The notes beneath the pieces were generated by a model. It did no database searches and was not told where the DNA came from. It worked only from the letters and a program-made list of their open reading frames with translations. Shown piece by piece: positions 21,378 to 32,364 of a stretch of DNA of 64,000 nucleotides; position 1 is the stretch's first letter, and each line of letters starts with the position of its first letter. The position numbers were made by a program, and so were the translations under genes. Source of the stretch: Conchocele bisecta (lineage: Eukaryota; Mollusca; Bivalvia; Lucinida; Thyasiridae); the NCBI GenBank assembly GCA_029237695.1, contig CM055272.1, forward strand, positions 10,528,042-10,592,041, read 5' to 3'.

Positions 21378-21390
21378 TTTTTTTTTTTAC
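21378..21390 (-). other. Homopolymer frameshift site
   Basis: The + strand T run (A run on the coding strand) separates two open frames of the minus-strand gene at 20737-23386. Crossing it in the other frame restores continuity (KKKK then SDLSEVITKESF). It could be a real mutation, an assembly error or slippage. Confidence 0.6.
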
Positions 21391-22189
21391 TTGGTACAGG
21401 TATCTCGGTTTCCATTGCTTTCCTTTTTCTTGGTGATGCCGATGATATTATTCCTTTAACCACAATTGCAAATTGTTTTGGATATTTTGGCATATGTTTC
21501 TTCGATCGATAGACAGCTTTGCGCATAGCTTCTGGTGAGGGAAACCCAACTTGGCCCGAGATGGTCGAAGTACTAGGTATTGTGGGAGTATATTTCATTC
21601 TTTCATTCTTTTAGTCTCGCAATCTTTTTCTCTAATCCGTCTCTTTTTCTGTGCAGATAGCCCCTCTCTGCAAATGTATAGAGATTAACTGAATTAACTG
21701 AGATTAACTGATTAACTGATTAACTGAATAATCTTGATACCAGGTTTATCAGGTGGGGTGAACAAATGTGTCTAGGACACACAGCAGAATCAGACGTACA
21801 GTGATGTTGCAATTTACGTTTTGTAGTACTTACTTAGCAAACATATATTTATTTTGAAATCATATGAAGTCTTTCCACCCTTAGTTCACTGTATTCCCAG
21901 CGGTTCTTTAAAACAAATATACACCATTGTCCTGTTGACAATTTTGGTTTAGACTAAGATTGAAGGGTATAAAATCCCGAAATCTGGACTAATGTTGGTC
22001 CAATGTAACAAATGTGTTTGTTGTTTATTTCTCATTGTATTTTTTATGGGACCGTACACTGCTAGTCGTTGGGTGCACATTTGTGCCGTGTTGAAGGCTC
22101 ACCGTCTACCGCTGTACACTTACGGTCTTTTGAGTGGTTTAAAGGAATTATAACTAGAACGACAGTCAGAGCGACCGCGATGTATCCCC

Positions 22190-22640
22190 CAGCCGGTGGT
22201 CAGTCATGGTGGGCATAGTAGGTGGTGGGCACAATATGTGGTGGGTACAGTGGGTGTGGGGTACAGTAGGTGGTGATGGGCACAGCAGATGGTGGACAAA
22301 GTCAGTGGACATGGGCAGAGTAGGTGGTAATTGCGACAGTACATGTAGATGGTGGGTGAAGGCAGTAATGGTGGGCAAAGCCAGCAGTGGTGGGCACAGA
22401 AAATGGTGGGCAAAGTCATTGGTGGTGGGCACAGAAGGTGGTGGGCAAAGTCAGTGGTGGTGGGCACAGTAGATGGTGGGCAAAGTTAATGGTGGTGGGC
22501 AGTCAGTGGTGGTGGGCACAGTAAGCAGTCGGCAAAGTCAATGGTGGTGGGCGCAGTAAGTGGTGGACAAAGTCAGTGGTGGTGCGCACAGTAGGTGGTG
22601 GGCACAGTAGATGGTGGGCAAAGTCAGCGATGGACAATCT
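22190..22640 (+). repeat. G-rich minisatellite, ~18/36-bp units
   Basis: Units of GGTGGTGGGCACAGTAG and GGTGGTGGGCAAAGTCAGT alternate over about 450 bp. It lies in the intron of the degraded minus-strand gene. Several GGTGGTGGG tracts could form quadruplexes. Open frames across it on both strands are repeat artefacts. Confidence 0.85.
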
Positions 22641-23540
22641 CTCGAGCACCAGCTTGTCAAATGCCTCGTAGACTGAATGTCAAACAGTGTGCTTCCTTAT
22701 CAGACGACGCGGATGCACAGGCTGATCCGGGTCCACACCGGTCGCACAGACGTTAAGCAGCATCACTCACGCCACATAATGTTAAATGCTTCATAGACTA
22801 AATGGTGAACAGTGTCGATCCTGATCAGACAGCGCGGATGCATAGGCTGATCTGGGTCTACACCGGTCACCCAAGCCCCATCTCTCAAGCAACAGCATGT
22901 CAAATATTTTGTAGACTGAATGGCGAACAGTAGATCCTGATGAGATTCAGTATATTTGATTGGGCCAGTAAAAAATCACTTAGGGCTGTTGAGCAGGCTG
23001 TTGAGCAGGCCCTCTCCCCCCCCCCCCCCCCCCCCCCCCGCACACACTTCCTGCTTTATATTACCTGTACTTTCTTTTAGAATTACGCCACTTCATTCTC
23101 AGGGACTCTTCCTGGAGCCGTGTTCTCATTTTTGGCTTCGCCTTTGTATCGTCTGTATGGCTCAGTTCTTGTTCTGTTTGTCGTACTTTTCTTTCCCTGT
23201 ACTGTCTCATTCTCTGACGGGCGGTCTCCAGATCTCGTTCTTTTTGTTGTGGCGTTCGGTTGTCTCTGCGATTTTGTTGTCTTAGTCTTTCTGACTCTAT
23301 AAATTCCTTCTTGTCCTTCATTCCTGCTCGGTACCTCCGGCACTTCTCTGCATTTGATAGTGGTGGTTCGCTGGGTGGTGGTTGTATCTGAAATGAGAAC
23401 CTTAGTCTCCAGCCAAGGCAGTTGACAAAATATATACGATTGTCACAAGTATGTCATTACGCAATGCAAGATGGCCGCCTAAAGGTAAAAAGTTTGTTCT
23501 TTCCTTAGCATCTTCAAACAACTTCTCATGAAGTTGTTGG

Positions 23541-23760
23541 CCAATGTTAACCAAACTTTATAGACAGGGTCCTTCGGGCTGTTCTGTCTGTATATGGATC
23601 AGCTTCAGGAAGACAGGTGAGCGATACAGGCCCATGTGGGCCTCTTGCTTAGTTATGCTGCGGACTAGAAAGTGTCTGCGGCGGCGGACACCACGGCGGC
23701 GGCATGACGTCAAATCCATAGTATCACCCGACTTTCGTCCGGGGGATACAATGAATACAT
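23541..23760. mobile_element. Helitron-type 3' hairpin terminus and neighbouring repeat head
   Basis: AGGCCCATGTGGGCC hairpin followed by TCTTGCTTA (about 23623-23645) matches the hairpin-plus-TCTTGTT ends seen elsewhere in the window. It is followed by a GGCGG-rich palindrome and 'ccgactttcgtccggggg', the kind of head seen at other copies. Confidence 0.4.
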
Positions 23761-24094
23761 TTCAAGTGCAGAATAACTCACCGGCCATGGTGATGAATGT
23801 GGGCTTGGTCTGTACTGTGATTTGGTTTTCATATTCTCACTGGATATACAACATCTACAACAGAAAAGAAAGATGTCTCGTGGGCCCAGGTGTAAAGTGG
23901 GGCAAGGTGCAGGGTAGGGCCAGTGTATGTAGTATATTGTGTGTAAATTTACAAGGATCCGGGCATGGGCATTTAGTGTGGCCTGAGGTGTATTCCCGTA
24001 GGCTTTTTGTGCTAAAATTGATTTTTTTGCTTTATAACGTAGATTTAGGGTCCCACTATTGAAAAATGATGGGGTTCAAATTTTCCGACCCCTA

Positions 24095-24900
24095 ATTTGC
24101 ATATTTTCAAAATGGCCGCCATCAATGAGAGCAAAACTAGTAACTTTTGAATTAAATATGCTACAAACATGTTTTACATGTCCAATTACATTACTTCTTA
24201 ATACAGAACACATTTATGGAGGTTTCTAATCTATATTTTGGTAGGATAATGCATACAATTTGAATATTTTCAAAATGGCCACCACCAATGAGAGCAAAAC
24301 TATTAACGTTTTAACTAAATGGGCTACAAACATGTTTTACATGTCTAATTACATTAATTTTTAATACATAGCTCATTCTGGAGGTTTCTATTCTATTGTT
24401 GGTAGGATAAGACACATAATTTAAATATTTTCAAAATGGCCACCATCTGCAATCGCAGAAGCCGTAAGTTTGTAACTATATGGACTACAAACTTGTTTAG
24501 CATGTCTAATCACGTATATTTCCAATGCAGCACTCACCTTAGAAGGTTTCATATGTTTATTATGCTAGGAATAATATGATTAGCACATGTGTAAGATGGC
24601 CGCCATGTGGAAGGCGGATAGTACATGCACGTCGTATACTAAATAGACTACAATACTGGTTGGCATGTACAATCCTTGTAGTGTTGATGGATACTTAATT
24701 CAGCATGTTTCTTACATGGACTGGTAATATAATGCACATGATTTACAATATTTCCAAGATGGCCGCGCTATGGAAAGCACACGTGGTATTAAATGGACTA
24801 CTGTTATGTTTGGCATGTCTAATCCAGGCAGGTTTAATGTACACATTTCAAGAAGTTTCTTGTCATTCATGTTGCTAGAAGCATAGCATAATATTAAAGA
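24095..24900. repeat. ~165-170-bp tandem array, about five units
   Basis: Each unit carries '(c)aaaatggccgcc' or 'aagatggccgcc', then 'ctacaaacatgttttacatgtc' and 'gaggtttct'. Divergence increases rightwards. No coding sequence is present. Confidence 0.8.
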
Positions 24901-24959
24901 TACTCTTTACAAATACATCCAGAAAATTATATTGAATCGGCCAATCTGTTCAGATTGCT

Positions 24960-25850
24960 TGATTATTGGTGTGGTTAATAGGGGCCATGTGAGCAAATGG
25001 GCGGGGGGGGGGGGTTCATGTAAGTGGCCAAGAAAGGTATGTCACCATCCGTTTGATTTTGTGAGCATGTTGGGGTGGGGGGGTAGGGGCGTGCATGTCG
25101 GTGGCCAAGAAATCATGTCGCGATCCGTTTCATTTTGTGCAAGAGAAAAATTGGCCATGGTGACCCCTTAGCCCGAAGCATTTTTCAATTTTAGTTTTGC
25201 TTTCGGTGTGGTTAGGGGCCATGTGAGCATGGTGGTGGTGGGGGGGGGGGGGGCGTGCATGTAGGTGGCCAAGAAAATCATGTCACCATCCATTTGATTT
25301 TGTGCGAGAGAAAAATTGGCCATAGTGACCCCTTAGCCTGAAGCATTTTTCAATTTTAGTTTTGCTTTCGGTGTGGTTAGGGGCCATGTGAGCATGGTGG
25401 GTGGGGGGGGGGGTGGCGTGCGTGCATGTAGGTGGCCAAGAAAATCATGTCACCATGTAACATGTTGGTCGAATGTTGGACAGAAGTTGTACGAACAATG
25501 GACGGAACTGTAACATGTTGGTCGAATGTTGGACAGAAGTTGTACGAACAATGGACACATGTCACCATCCGTTTGATTTTGTGCGAGAGAAAATTTGGGC
25601 ATAGTCACCCCTTAGCCCGAAGCATTTTTCAATTTTAGTTTTGCTTTCGGTGTGGTTAGGGGCCATGTGAGCATGGTGGGGTGGGGGGGGGGGGGGCGTG
25701 CATGTAGGTGGCCAAGAAAATCATGTCACCATCCGTTTGATTTTGTGCGAGAGAAAAATTGGCCATAGTGACCCCTTAGCCCGAAGCATTTTTCAATTTT
25801 AGTTTTGCTTTCGGTGTGGTTAGGGGCCATGTGAGCGAAACTGCTAGAAT
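24960..25850. repeat. ~165-bp tandem array with long G runs
   Basis: Five or so units contain 'gtggttaggggccatgtgag', a G8-G14 run, 'ggtggccaagaaaatcatgt' and 'cttagcccgaagcatttttc'. One unit contains an internal ~46-bp duplication (25456-25555: 'taacatgttggtcgaatgtt' twice). No gene is seen here or in 25860-26940. Confidence 0.85.
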
Positions 25851-26939
25851 ATATTGACAGGGAGGCACTGGTTATGTACATAACATGACGTTATATCCTG
25901 TAATAAAGTGTCTTACGTTCGTACAACGTGAATATGTCTCCGAAGTTACGAGCGACAAAACACATCGTCCTCATGTGTGTACAACATGTACTTTTCTGTC
26001 TTAGAGTTCGTACGACACATATTTCTCGGTCTTCAAGTTACGAGCGACCGCACCATCGGTGTCCTATCACCCCGTGAACACGAAATTTGGAAAACACAAC
26101 ATACAGCAGACATTCATAATATGGGAGGAAAGTACGATAATATTCATAATAGTTCCGTTACCAAAGCTACGAACATGCGCACTATCCCATTACCCTTTAT
26201 TTCGGTTGTTTGTCGTGTTGTTCGTAACATTATGTTGGCCGTAACTTACCAAGACAGAATTTAAAAACACGCCGTATTTACGCCGTCCGCCATTTCTTGT
26301 CGATCGATAGAACTGGAAATGACGTAAGAGCGCGTGGAGAAAACTGACGTAGCGCGTGTCATTATGTAAATCAATCGGGTCAGGAGGCGTGTTTATATAA
26401 AATATCAATAGTCGGCCGTAACATCGAGACAGAATTCGCAGCGACCTCACCTAAACTACTATAAAAATGCTCACAACGGGGCCACTTGATATTGCGATTT
26501 CTGGACTGATTCATTAATGTGTACTTCAATGATATGTCGAAAACGAAAGTAGCCGCATTTTTTCTGATTAGTAAAATAAACCAATAAAATTAGATGGTCG
26601 CCGAGACAGAGAATGTTACGACCAACAACTAATATTTTAATTGGATTTTAATTAGTGATTATAATTAATTATCATTCATATTTAACTACACAAGACATCT
26701 CCAATGTTTTGGGTTAAATAAAAACACAACACAACAGGGCATGGGCATTTAGGTTATCTGTAAACAACAACAACATACGTGTACCATTTGTGATGTCCCC
26801 ATAAATAGGTGTAGAAATGAGCATACCTGTTCCTTCTCATATCAATTTTTTCAGTAATTTCAAGTGAAAAGACCGAAATGTTATATTTTTTTATATGTAC
26901 AAAGATTCTTGGGATGATTTATTCTTCAAAATATATACT

Positions 26940-27070
26940 TACAACTTTAATATAGTTTATATATCAGTTACTGCTATAGTACCCCCAATATGACACTTTA
27001 GCAAATAAAGGCCCATGAATGTAACATATTCTGAGAAATAAATAATATAAAAAAAAAAAAAAAAAAAAAA
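26940..27070 (-). mobile_element. LINE 3'-end remnant with poly(A)/(T) tract
   Basis: 'tatgacactttagcaaataa' at 26990-27010 is the inverse of the stretch near 20600-20635 in the 3' region of the LINE at 18680-20700. A long A run follows at 27049-27070. Confidence 0.45.
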
Positions 27071-27199
27071 TAAATAAATATTTATATAATCATGGATACA
27101 TAAGTTAAACTGGTGTTTTTCCTGACTGAATTCGCATTCTTTCAATTAAATGAGTTAAGTCTCCATCTGCATTAGAGTCTTCATATAGTTGGTATTCCT

Positions 27200-27670
27200 G
27201 AAAGGCAGTGTTGGCACAATCACAAAGCTGTCAAAGGAGCTGATAACACAAACTCTACCATATACAGAATTGTATGCAGGAAATAAAAATGGCTACGTTG
27301 TGAAAAGTCGGTATTTTTTCATTAAAACACCAGGTGAACATGTTCGTGTAGAAGATGTGTATAAACTTTCAGATTGATTGTGAGAAGCCTGTTGGAGAAG
27401 TTGAGTATACAAACTCTATACCTTATACAGAATTTTATGCAGGAAAGTGTAGAAAAATGGCTACGTTGGAAAGGTTTTGAAGCTTCTTTTTCCGTAACAT
27501 AATAAACACTAGGTGCATATTTTCAATATATGTAGAATACGTGTGTACAGTATTTTTCATTGACATGACAGAAAACTATCAGAGGAGTTGATTACACACA
27601 AGTATAGCATATACATGATTGGATGTACACGTGTAGAAAATGGCTAAGTTGAAAAGGCAGGATCCTTGTG
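27200..27670. repeat. ~170-bp tandem array, three diverged units
   Basis: The anchor '(a/t)caaactctac/tacc(a/t)tatacagaatt' recurs near 27250, 27410 and 27590, each followed by 'aatggctacgttg'-type sequence. Confidence 0.6.
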
Positions 27671-27894
27671 AAAAATTAACATTAAATTCCCCCACATGGT
27701 TATTATCGTTATTTACGATTACCATATAAGCTTAAGAGGTCACAACATGTTTTTCAACATAAAACACGCACTGAACATGACCGAAAGTTGCATGGCTGAT
27801 AATGAAACATAATGAATACAAGTTAAATGACGGTGGGTGTGACGGTCTGCGTAATCGTGCGGAATTGGAAACAATCCTGGGCATGGTGAATTAT

Positions 27895-28795
27895 TTGTCG
27901 AATGACGTATACAGAGCTTATATACCCTATCGGGTTTACCCTATCCCGTGCGCGTTTGTGGACATTGAAAGTCATGCCCTTCGCACCAGACGTGGTTCCG
28001 ACTAACCGGCCCGTACCCTATTTCGGATGTTACTACACGTCACGTGAACAAGAACATGCACAGTTTGATCAGCTGGTTTCTAACAAGCATCATTAATCGC
28101 TATCAGTCTACAGGAGTGTGCTATTTACATTTGGGACGGTCGGTGTTTTATGGGTTCGGTGGCATAATGCCTATTATTAGAAGTTCCGTCACGACTGACA
28201 TGTTGGAACAGGTCGGTGCGACACATAGTGACCAATCTATACACCGCTCGAGTGCTTCATTTGACCATCAGTCGGTAATGTGAACATCGGAAACAGGGGT
28301 GAGTCCTAACACGTTGCAGTATGCCCGTGATTGTAAGGTTAAAGTGTGAATGAGTATTTTGTATATACGTGTATGTGTAACTGTAATACTGAACATGTTG
28401 TAATATACGTGTGGTTGTAAGGCCAATATGTGAATGGAACTCCGACCATTGGTGCAGTCTGTAAAAAAGATCACATGACCTGTGTGACTGTGGAAATGGG
28501 CATTATGACATTTGTGATAAACGCAGCTCCCGATTAGATAGCACACTCATGTAGCCTGATAACGATCCATGATGCTTGTTACAAACCAGACAGGTGTTTC
28601 ATTGGTGGAACATTTCAGATCCTGATCAAATTGTGCATGTTCTGGTTCACGTGACGCGAAGTAACATCGGCACTGGGGTACGGGGTGAGTCGAAACCACG
28701 TCTACTGTGAAGGACCTGTCCTGCAATGTCCGCGAACGCGCACCAGATAGGATATACAAGTCAGCTATGTATACGTCATCGGTACAGATTAACAT
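27895..28795. repeat. ~230-bp inverted repeat with ~430-bp spacer
   Basis: The left arm 27895-28120 ('gacgtatacagagctta', 'tacacgtcacgtgaac', 'aacaagcatcattaatcgct') matches the inverse of 28550-28795 ('cgtcacgtgaacc', 'caagcatcatggatcg') at roughly three-quarters identity. A shorter relative lies at 7690-7800. The right arm borders the minus-strand module at 28845-31398 and may mark the end of its parent element. Confidence 0.6.
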
Positions 28796-28844
28796 AAATC
28801 GACACGTGACACATCCCTCTATTGATATAATACTAGTATGCTAC

Positions 28845-31398
28845 TTACCCACTCCCATAGACAAATAAGCCACGCTCTTGCCTATTGTTATCCAAAGTGG
28901 GGTTAAACCGATGGGTATATACTACTACCGTGGTCAATGCAGCGGTCAATGGTTCAAGATAGCACGTAGCTGTGATTAATGCATGTGCGACAATCGGGTC
29001 ATCTTCGAGGTTGGCAACCACATTCGGTTGTTTTTGTGTTTGGATGGGCATAAACATTATTGCTGCTGTTGCATAGAGCTGAAGGGCTGCCGTTCCTAAG
29101 GGTTTAGTCATCGCACCCTCGATCGCTTCATAGCGGGCATATATAAATAATTATAGCTTTTCAATTTCCGCGTTCGCCATATTGTCAACCTGGCTTGCTG
29201 TGAGACGCCGCCCTATATATTGGTTGGATTGCCCGGCACCCCCATGTACCCTCCTCCCAGCGGATATGGCTGCAAGTCGTAGAGACCGCTTGTCGCTCTG
29301 TTCCGAAATCGCATCTTCCAGCAACTGATCAAGAATTCCATCGTAGTCCATGATCGTAAGTATGTTTGCATGTAGATTTTTGGCTTTACACAGTGCTATT
29401 CATACCTGGCCTCTATGTATAATATACTGATGCACCCATGGCCCTAGTTTGATGAAAACTATGACCTGGCTGGTCAGCTGGTTGATCTCCCATAAATGGG
29501 CTACACACGTCTTCAACCACAGGATCCTGCTGTATGAAATCTGTGTGGCTTTCCTGGTGTGGGTGGTGCCGACACTGGCATTTCATCCTTCGTCTGACTT
29601 CCGATGGTGGGGAGCCAGACGAATTATGAAATGCCACTGTCGGCCCCCATAGACTTCTGCCTAATATCATGAATGCAAGGTCAATGGCCAGAGTGATCAT
29701 GTCTGAAGTCCGTTTGTTTCCAGACTGTGTGGCCCTGTGTGTGAACGTCTCCAAGCCCGATATTATTGGGATTATGTTTCTGTCTTCAATCTGCAGTATT
29801 AGAGGTGGTAAATGCGCTGTAAAGACTTTCATTGGCGCGCCGGTCGTAGGTATTGAGACGGGGGTCCTAGCTAAGGGCAAAATTCATCTTGTCCATGATT
29901 CAGCGTGCGTTGTAATAGGCTAGAAAGTTGTATACCGCCCGTATTAGATGGTCTTTCGCCGACATATGTTCGGTAAACGCGATCCCGCACCCGGTCGTCG
30001 TGCACCACACAGCGAAGTGTCGTTGGTTAATTCTGCCAAAACTGCATCGACGCCGTTTTCCACGCATATACGACCTCGTTAGTATGAACATTGGGCAGCC
30101 GGTATTTTTCAAGCACATTGCGGAACTCCGTTTGGAAAGCTTCCTCTTACTGGACTTGGATGGTTGGGTGTATTTGCTGTTTATACTTCACCTTGGCGAA
30201 GTACAACCCCGCCCGCCTGGTATTTCGCATCACTGTTGAAGCCAAAACGCTCATCAATGCGAATGCTGGTATGTTTGCTACATTAACAAATTTCAAAGTG
30301 TCCCACAAGAGCGCATCTAAAGCCGATCGATAACTGTTGCAGCGCGCGATACGTTGACCTCAGCTCAATCACATTTACGGTCGGCTGGTAAAATGTGGGT
30401 GAGTATTAAGGCTTCTACTTTGAGCGGGTTAGCAAGACTGTCGGGGTAAGACTCCCTCGTGGGTTGTGGAGTTTTGGGGACCTACAAACTTGTGTTGCTT
30501 CAGAGCTTTCTGACCAAGCATCGAACATTCGAAAGCCAATGGAATGGCGAGCCTGGCAGTCATAAGCATCACGTCGTGATTGGCCACAAGGATATGCGTC
30601 TCGAAAGCGTAGTCAGACAATAATGGGTGGTTTGGTCCAGGTTCGTATACCGGGGGTCAGCCCTTACATTTCGCTCTTAAGAACACCCTCCATGTGCACC
30701 TGGAGCAGCTGAACACGTCATTTAACAGGTGTGACGGGGCGCCTAGCACCTTCCTTAAAATCGTGCATGCGAGTGATTGATTCTTCGGAGAGACCGTAAG
30801 CATTGACTTCCCATCCCGAGATGAAACGCTTAGAGCCTCGGCACCTGTATACATTGGAGATAGATAACTATATGAGACGATAGCGGGTGGACGTTGGAAA
30901 AACCACGTGTTCTATATTTCTGTGGTCCTTGAGGTTTCGATATGAGTTTATACGGGCCTGGTTCTCGCTGGCAACACCTCCAGGTTTACTGAAACGGCAA
31001 TGAGCAGGGTAGTAGAAGGGGAAGCGCTTGCGCACATGAACCACGGAAGTGTAGCCACGTCGCTTGCGAGCATAAAAAGCCAATCGGCCAAGCTAGCGCG
31101 ATTAGACCTTCGAAAGCCGGTCATTACAATATGTGCTGAAGAGCGGGTCATTCGGCAGCAACGCGACCAACCAATATACGGGCTATACACTGGCAGCATC
31201 CGTGACGGTCCTACGAATGGCACTTTGTTCTGTGAACATAAGGGGAGTGGCCGCATACGAAGTCAGGGTGAACCTGATGTTGAACGGAGTATAACAGAAA
31301 TCTGGCGTTATCAAACATGAGGGACGAAGGTCAGCTTTCGCGATATTGCACACCCTCCCTATTAGAGTTCCGCCCGGGAGTGTTATAAATGTTATCAC
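28845..31398 (-). pseudogene. Degenerate minus-strand coding module, unrecognised family
   Basis: A string of minus-strand open stretches (31398-31183, 31256-30948, 30854-30657, 30620-30429, 29880-29413, 29351-29151, 29111-28845) reads like one long decayed protein. Frame changes occur between blocks. There is one clear in-frame TAA (29153-29151), after which the same frame continues to 28845 ('MTKPLGTAALQLYATAAIMF', 'LITATC', 'LTAALTTVVVY'). The N-terminal block contains 'LPGGTLIGRVCNIAKADLRP'; the C-terminal block contains 'IGRRLTASQVDNMANAEIEK'. I do not recognise a function. A fragment recurs inverted at 15150-15430. A mobile or virus-derived origin is possible but not shown. Confidence 0.5.
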
Positions 31399-31399
31399 A

Positions 31400-32054
31400 G
31401 TGGGGCCGATATGTGTTTGAGAAGTGCACTTTGGGAAGAGTCTGCCAAATTTTGCACAGATGTTTATTAGAACAAATTAAAACTTTTCAGACGGGTGGCC
31501 AAACAAAATATTACCAGGAATGATCTCATATGGACAAATCCAAGATGGCCGCCATACAAAAAATACAAACTCTGAAATGCGTAAATATGTGCATCCATGT
31601 CACCAACTAAAGCACTCTAATTGTCGATCATGACAGTAATTTGTATATGGAACTGAATTGCATGGATTTACAACCATTTACAGTGAAACAAATAGGTCAA
31701 GGTCAAGGTCGGACTGAACAAAAACGGCAATTTTATTAATTTTGTTAATCTTCTTCAATACATGTGATTTTCTAGATATTTAAGACACTTTTTGAACCTA
31801 TAGAGATATACATGTATAACAGTTTAATGCATATACAATAAAATCACCTTATGTTCATGAGCTTCAGTAGTGAAGGTCAAGCTAGACTGTAAATATAATC
31901 AGTTTACATTTTTATACAAGTTTCTGTAGTATGAATATGTGTACATGACTGCAGAGCTATGTCGTTTGCTGTTACATGATATAGATTTTGGTGACTTTCG
32001 GGTGGTAAATAAAATTGAATTAACCTCGCCAATTTCAAAGGTCAATGTCATTTA
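31400..32054. other. No gene seen
   Basis: AT-rich sequence with one CCAAGATGGCCGCC motif (about 31541) and 'aggtcaaggtcaaggtc'. Nothing else could be supported. Confidence 0.5.
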
Positions 32055-32255
32055 CAGAGCTCCAGCTAAGGTGCGTAATTTGGCCAAATTTTCCGGTATT
32101 TTTTCTTATTTCTTCACCAAAATAGCAAGGTGGGAGTTCTTTAGAATTGTCTCAATGAGACGGTTCTAAAGCACTCACAACTTACCATTTTTGGAGAAGA
32201 AATAACAAAATTTTCCCTGAAGACGATCAAATTACGCGCCTTAACTGGATCTCTG
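32055..32255. mobile_element. Full-length palindromic MITE (201 bp)
   Basis: The ends CAGAGCTCCAGCTAAGGTGC and the inverse of 'gcgccttaactggatctctg' pair, and pairing continues through 'gtaatttgg', 'ttcttatttcttc' and 'gagttctttaga' to the centre near 32150. The whole element folds into one hairpin. It lies just downstream of the minus-strand pseudogene at 32365-35113. Confidence 0.7.
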
Positions 32256-32364
32256 GGTCAACTTAAAATGCACAATTCAGCAGACTAAAACCGTTTTACA
32301 CTGGTTTCCATATACATGCTTCTAGATGTTAGCTGTGGCTATATAATGTATGCATTGCAAATTA

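Larger units (their letters stand above)
20737..23386 (-). pseudogene. Degraded multi-exon gene of unknown, possibly mobile, family
   Basis: An exon at 23386-23065 (acceptor TTTCAG, donor CAG|GTAATA) encodes a very basic Arg/Gln/Glu-rich coil ('RLRQQNRRDNRTPQQKERD'). It is followed, about 1.5 kb downstream on the minus strand, by 21598-21362 ('SPEAMRKAVYRSKKHMPKYP') and 21321-20737 ('LSDEVVTAVKDFYIKP' to 'FRGCLCEKCTNIQFQL'). The last two are the same protein in two frames: the shift falls in a 12-A homopolymer (T run near 21378-21390 on +). The CxCxxC segment near the C-terminus suggests metal binding. Proteins of this layout seem to be multi-copy in invertebrate genomes (recollection, not checked); no function is assigned. 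Confidence 0.6.

Noticed and set aside
22166..22472. His/Pro/Thr-rich and Gly/Trp-rich open frames on both strands
   Set aside because: Both are translations of the GGTGGTGGGC minisatellite.
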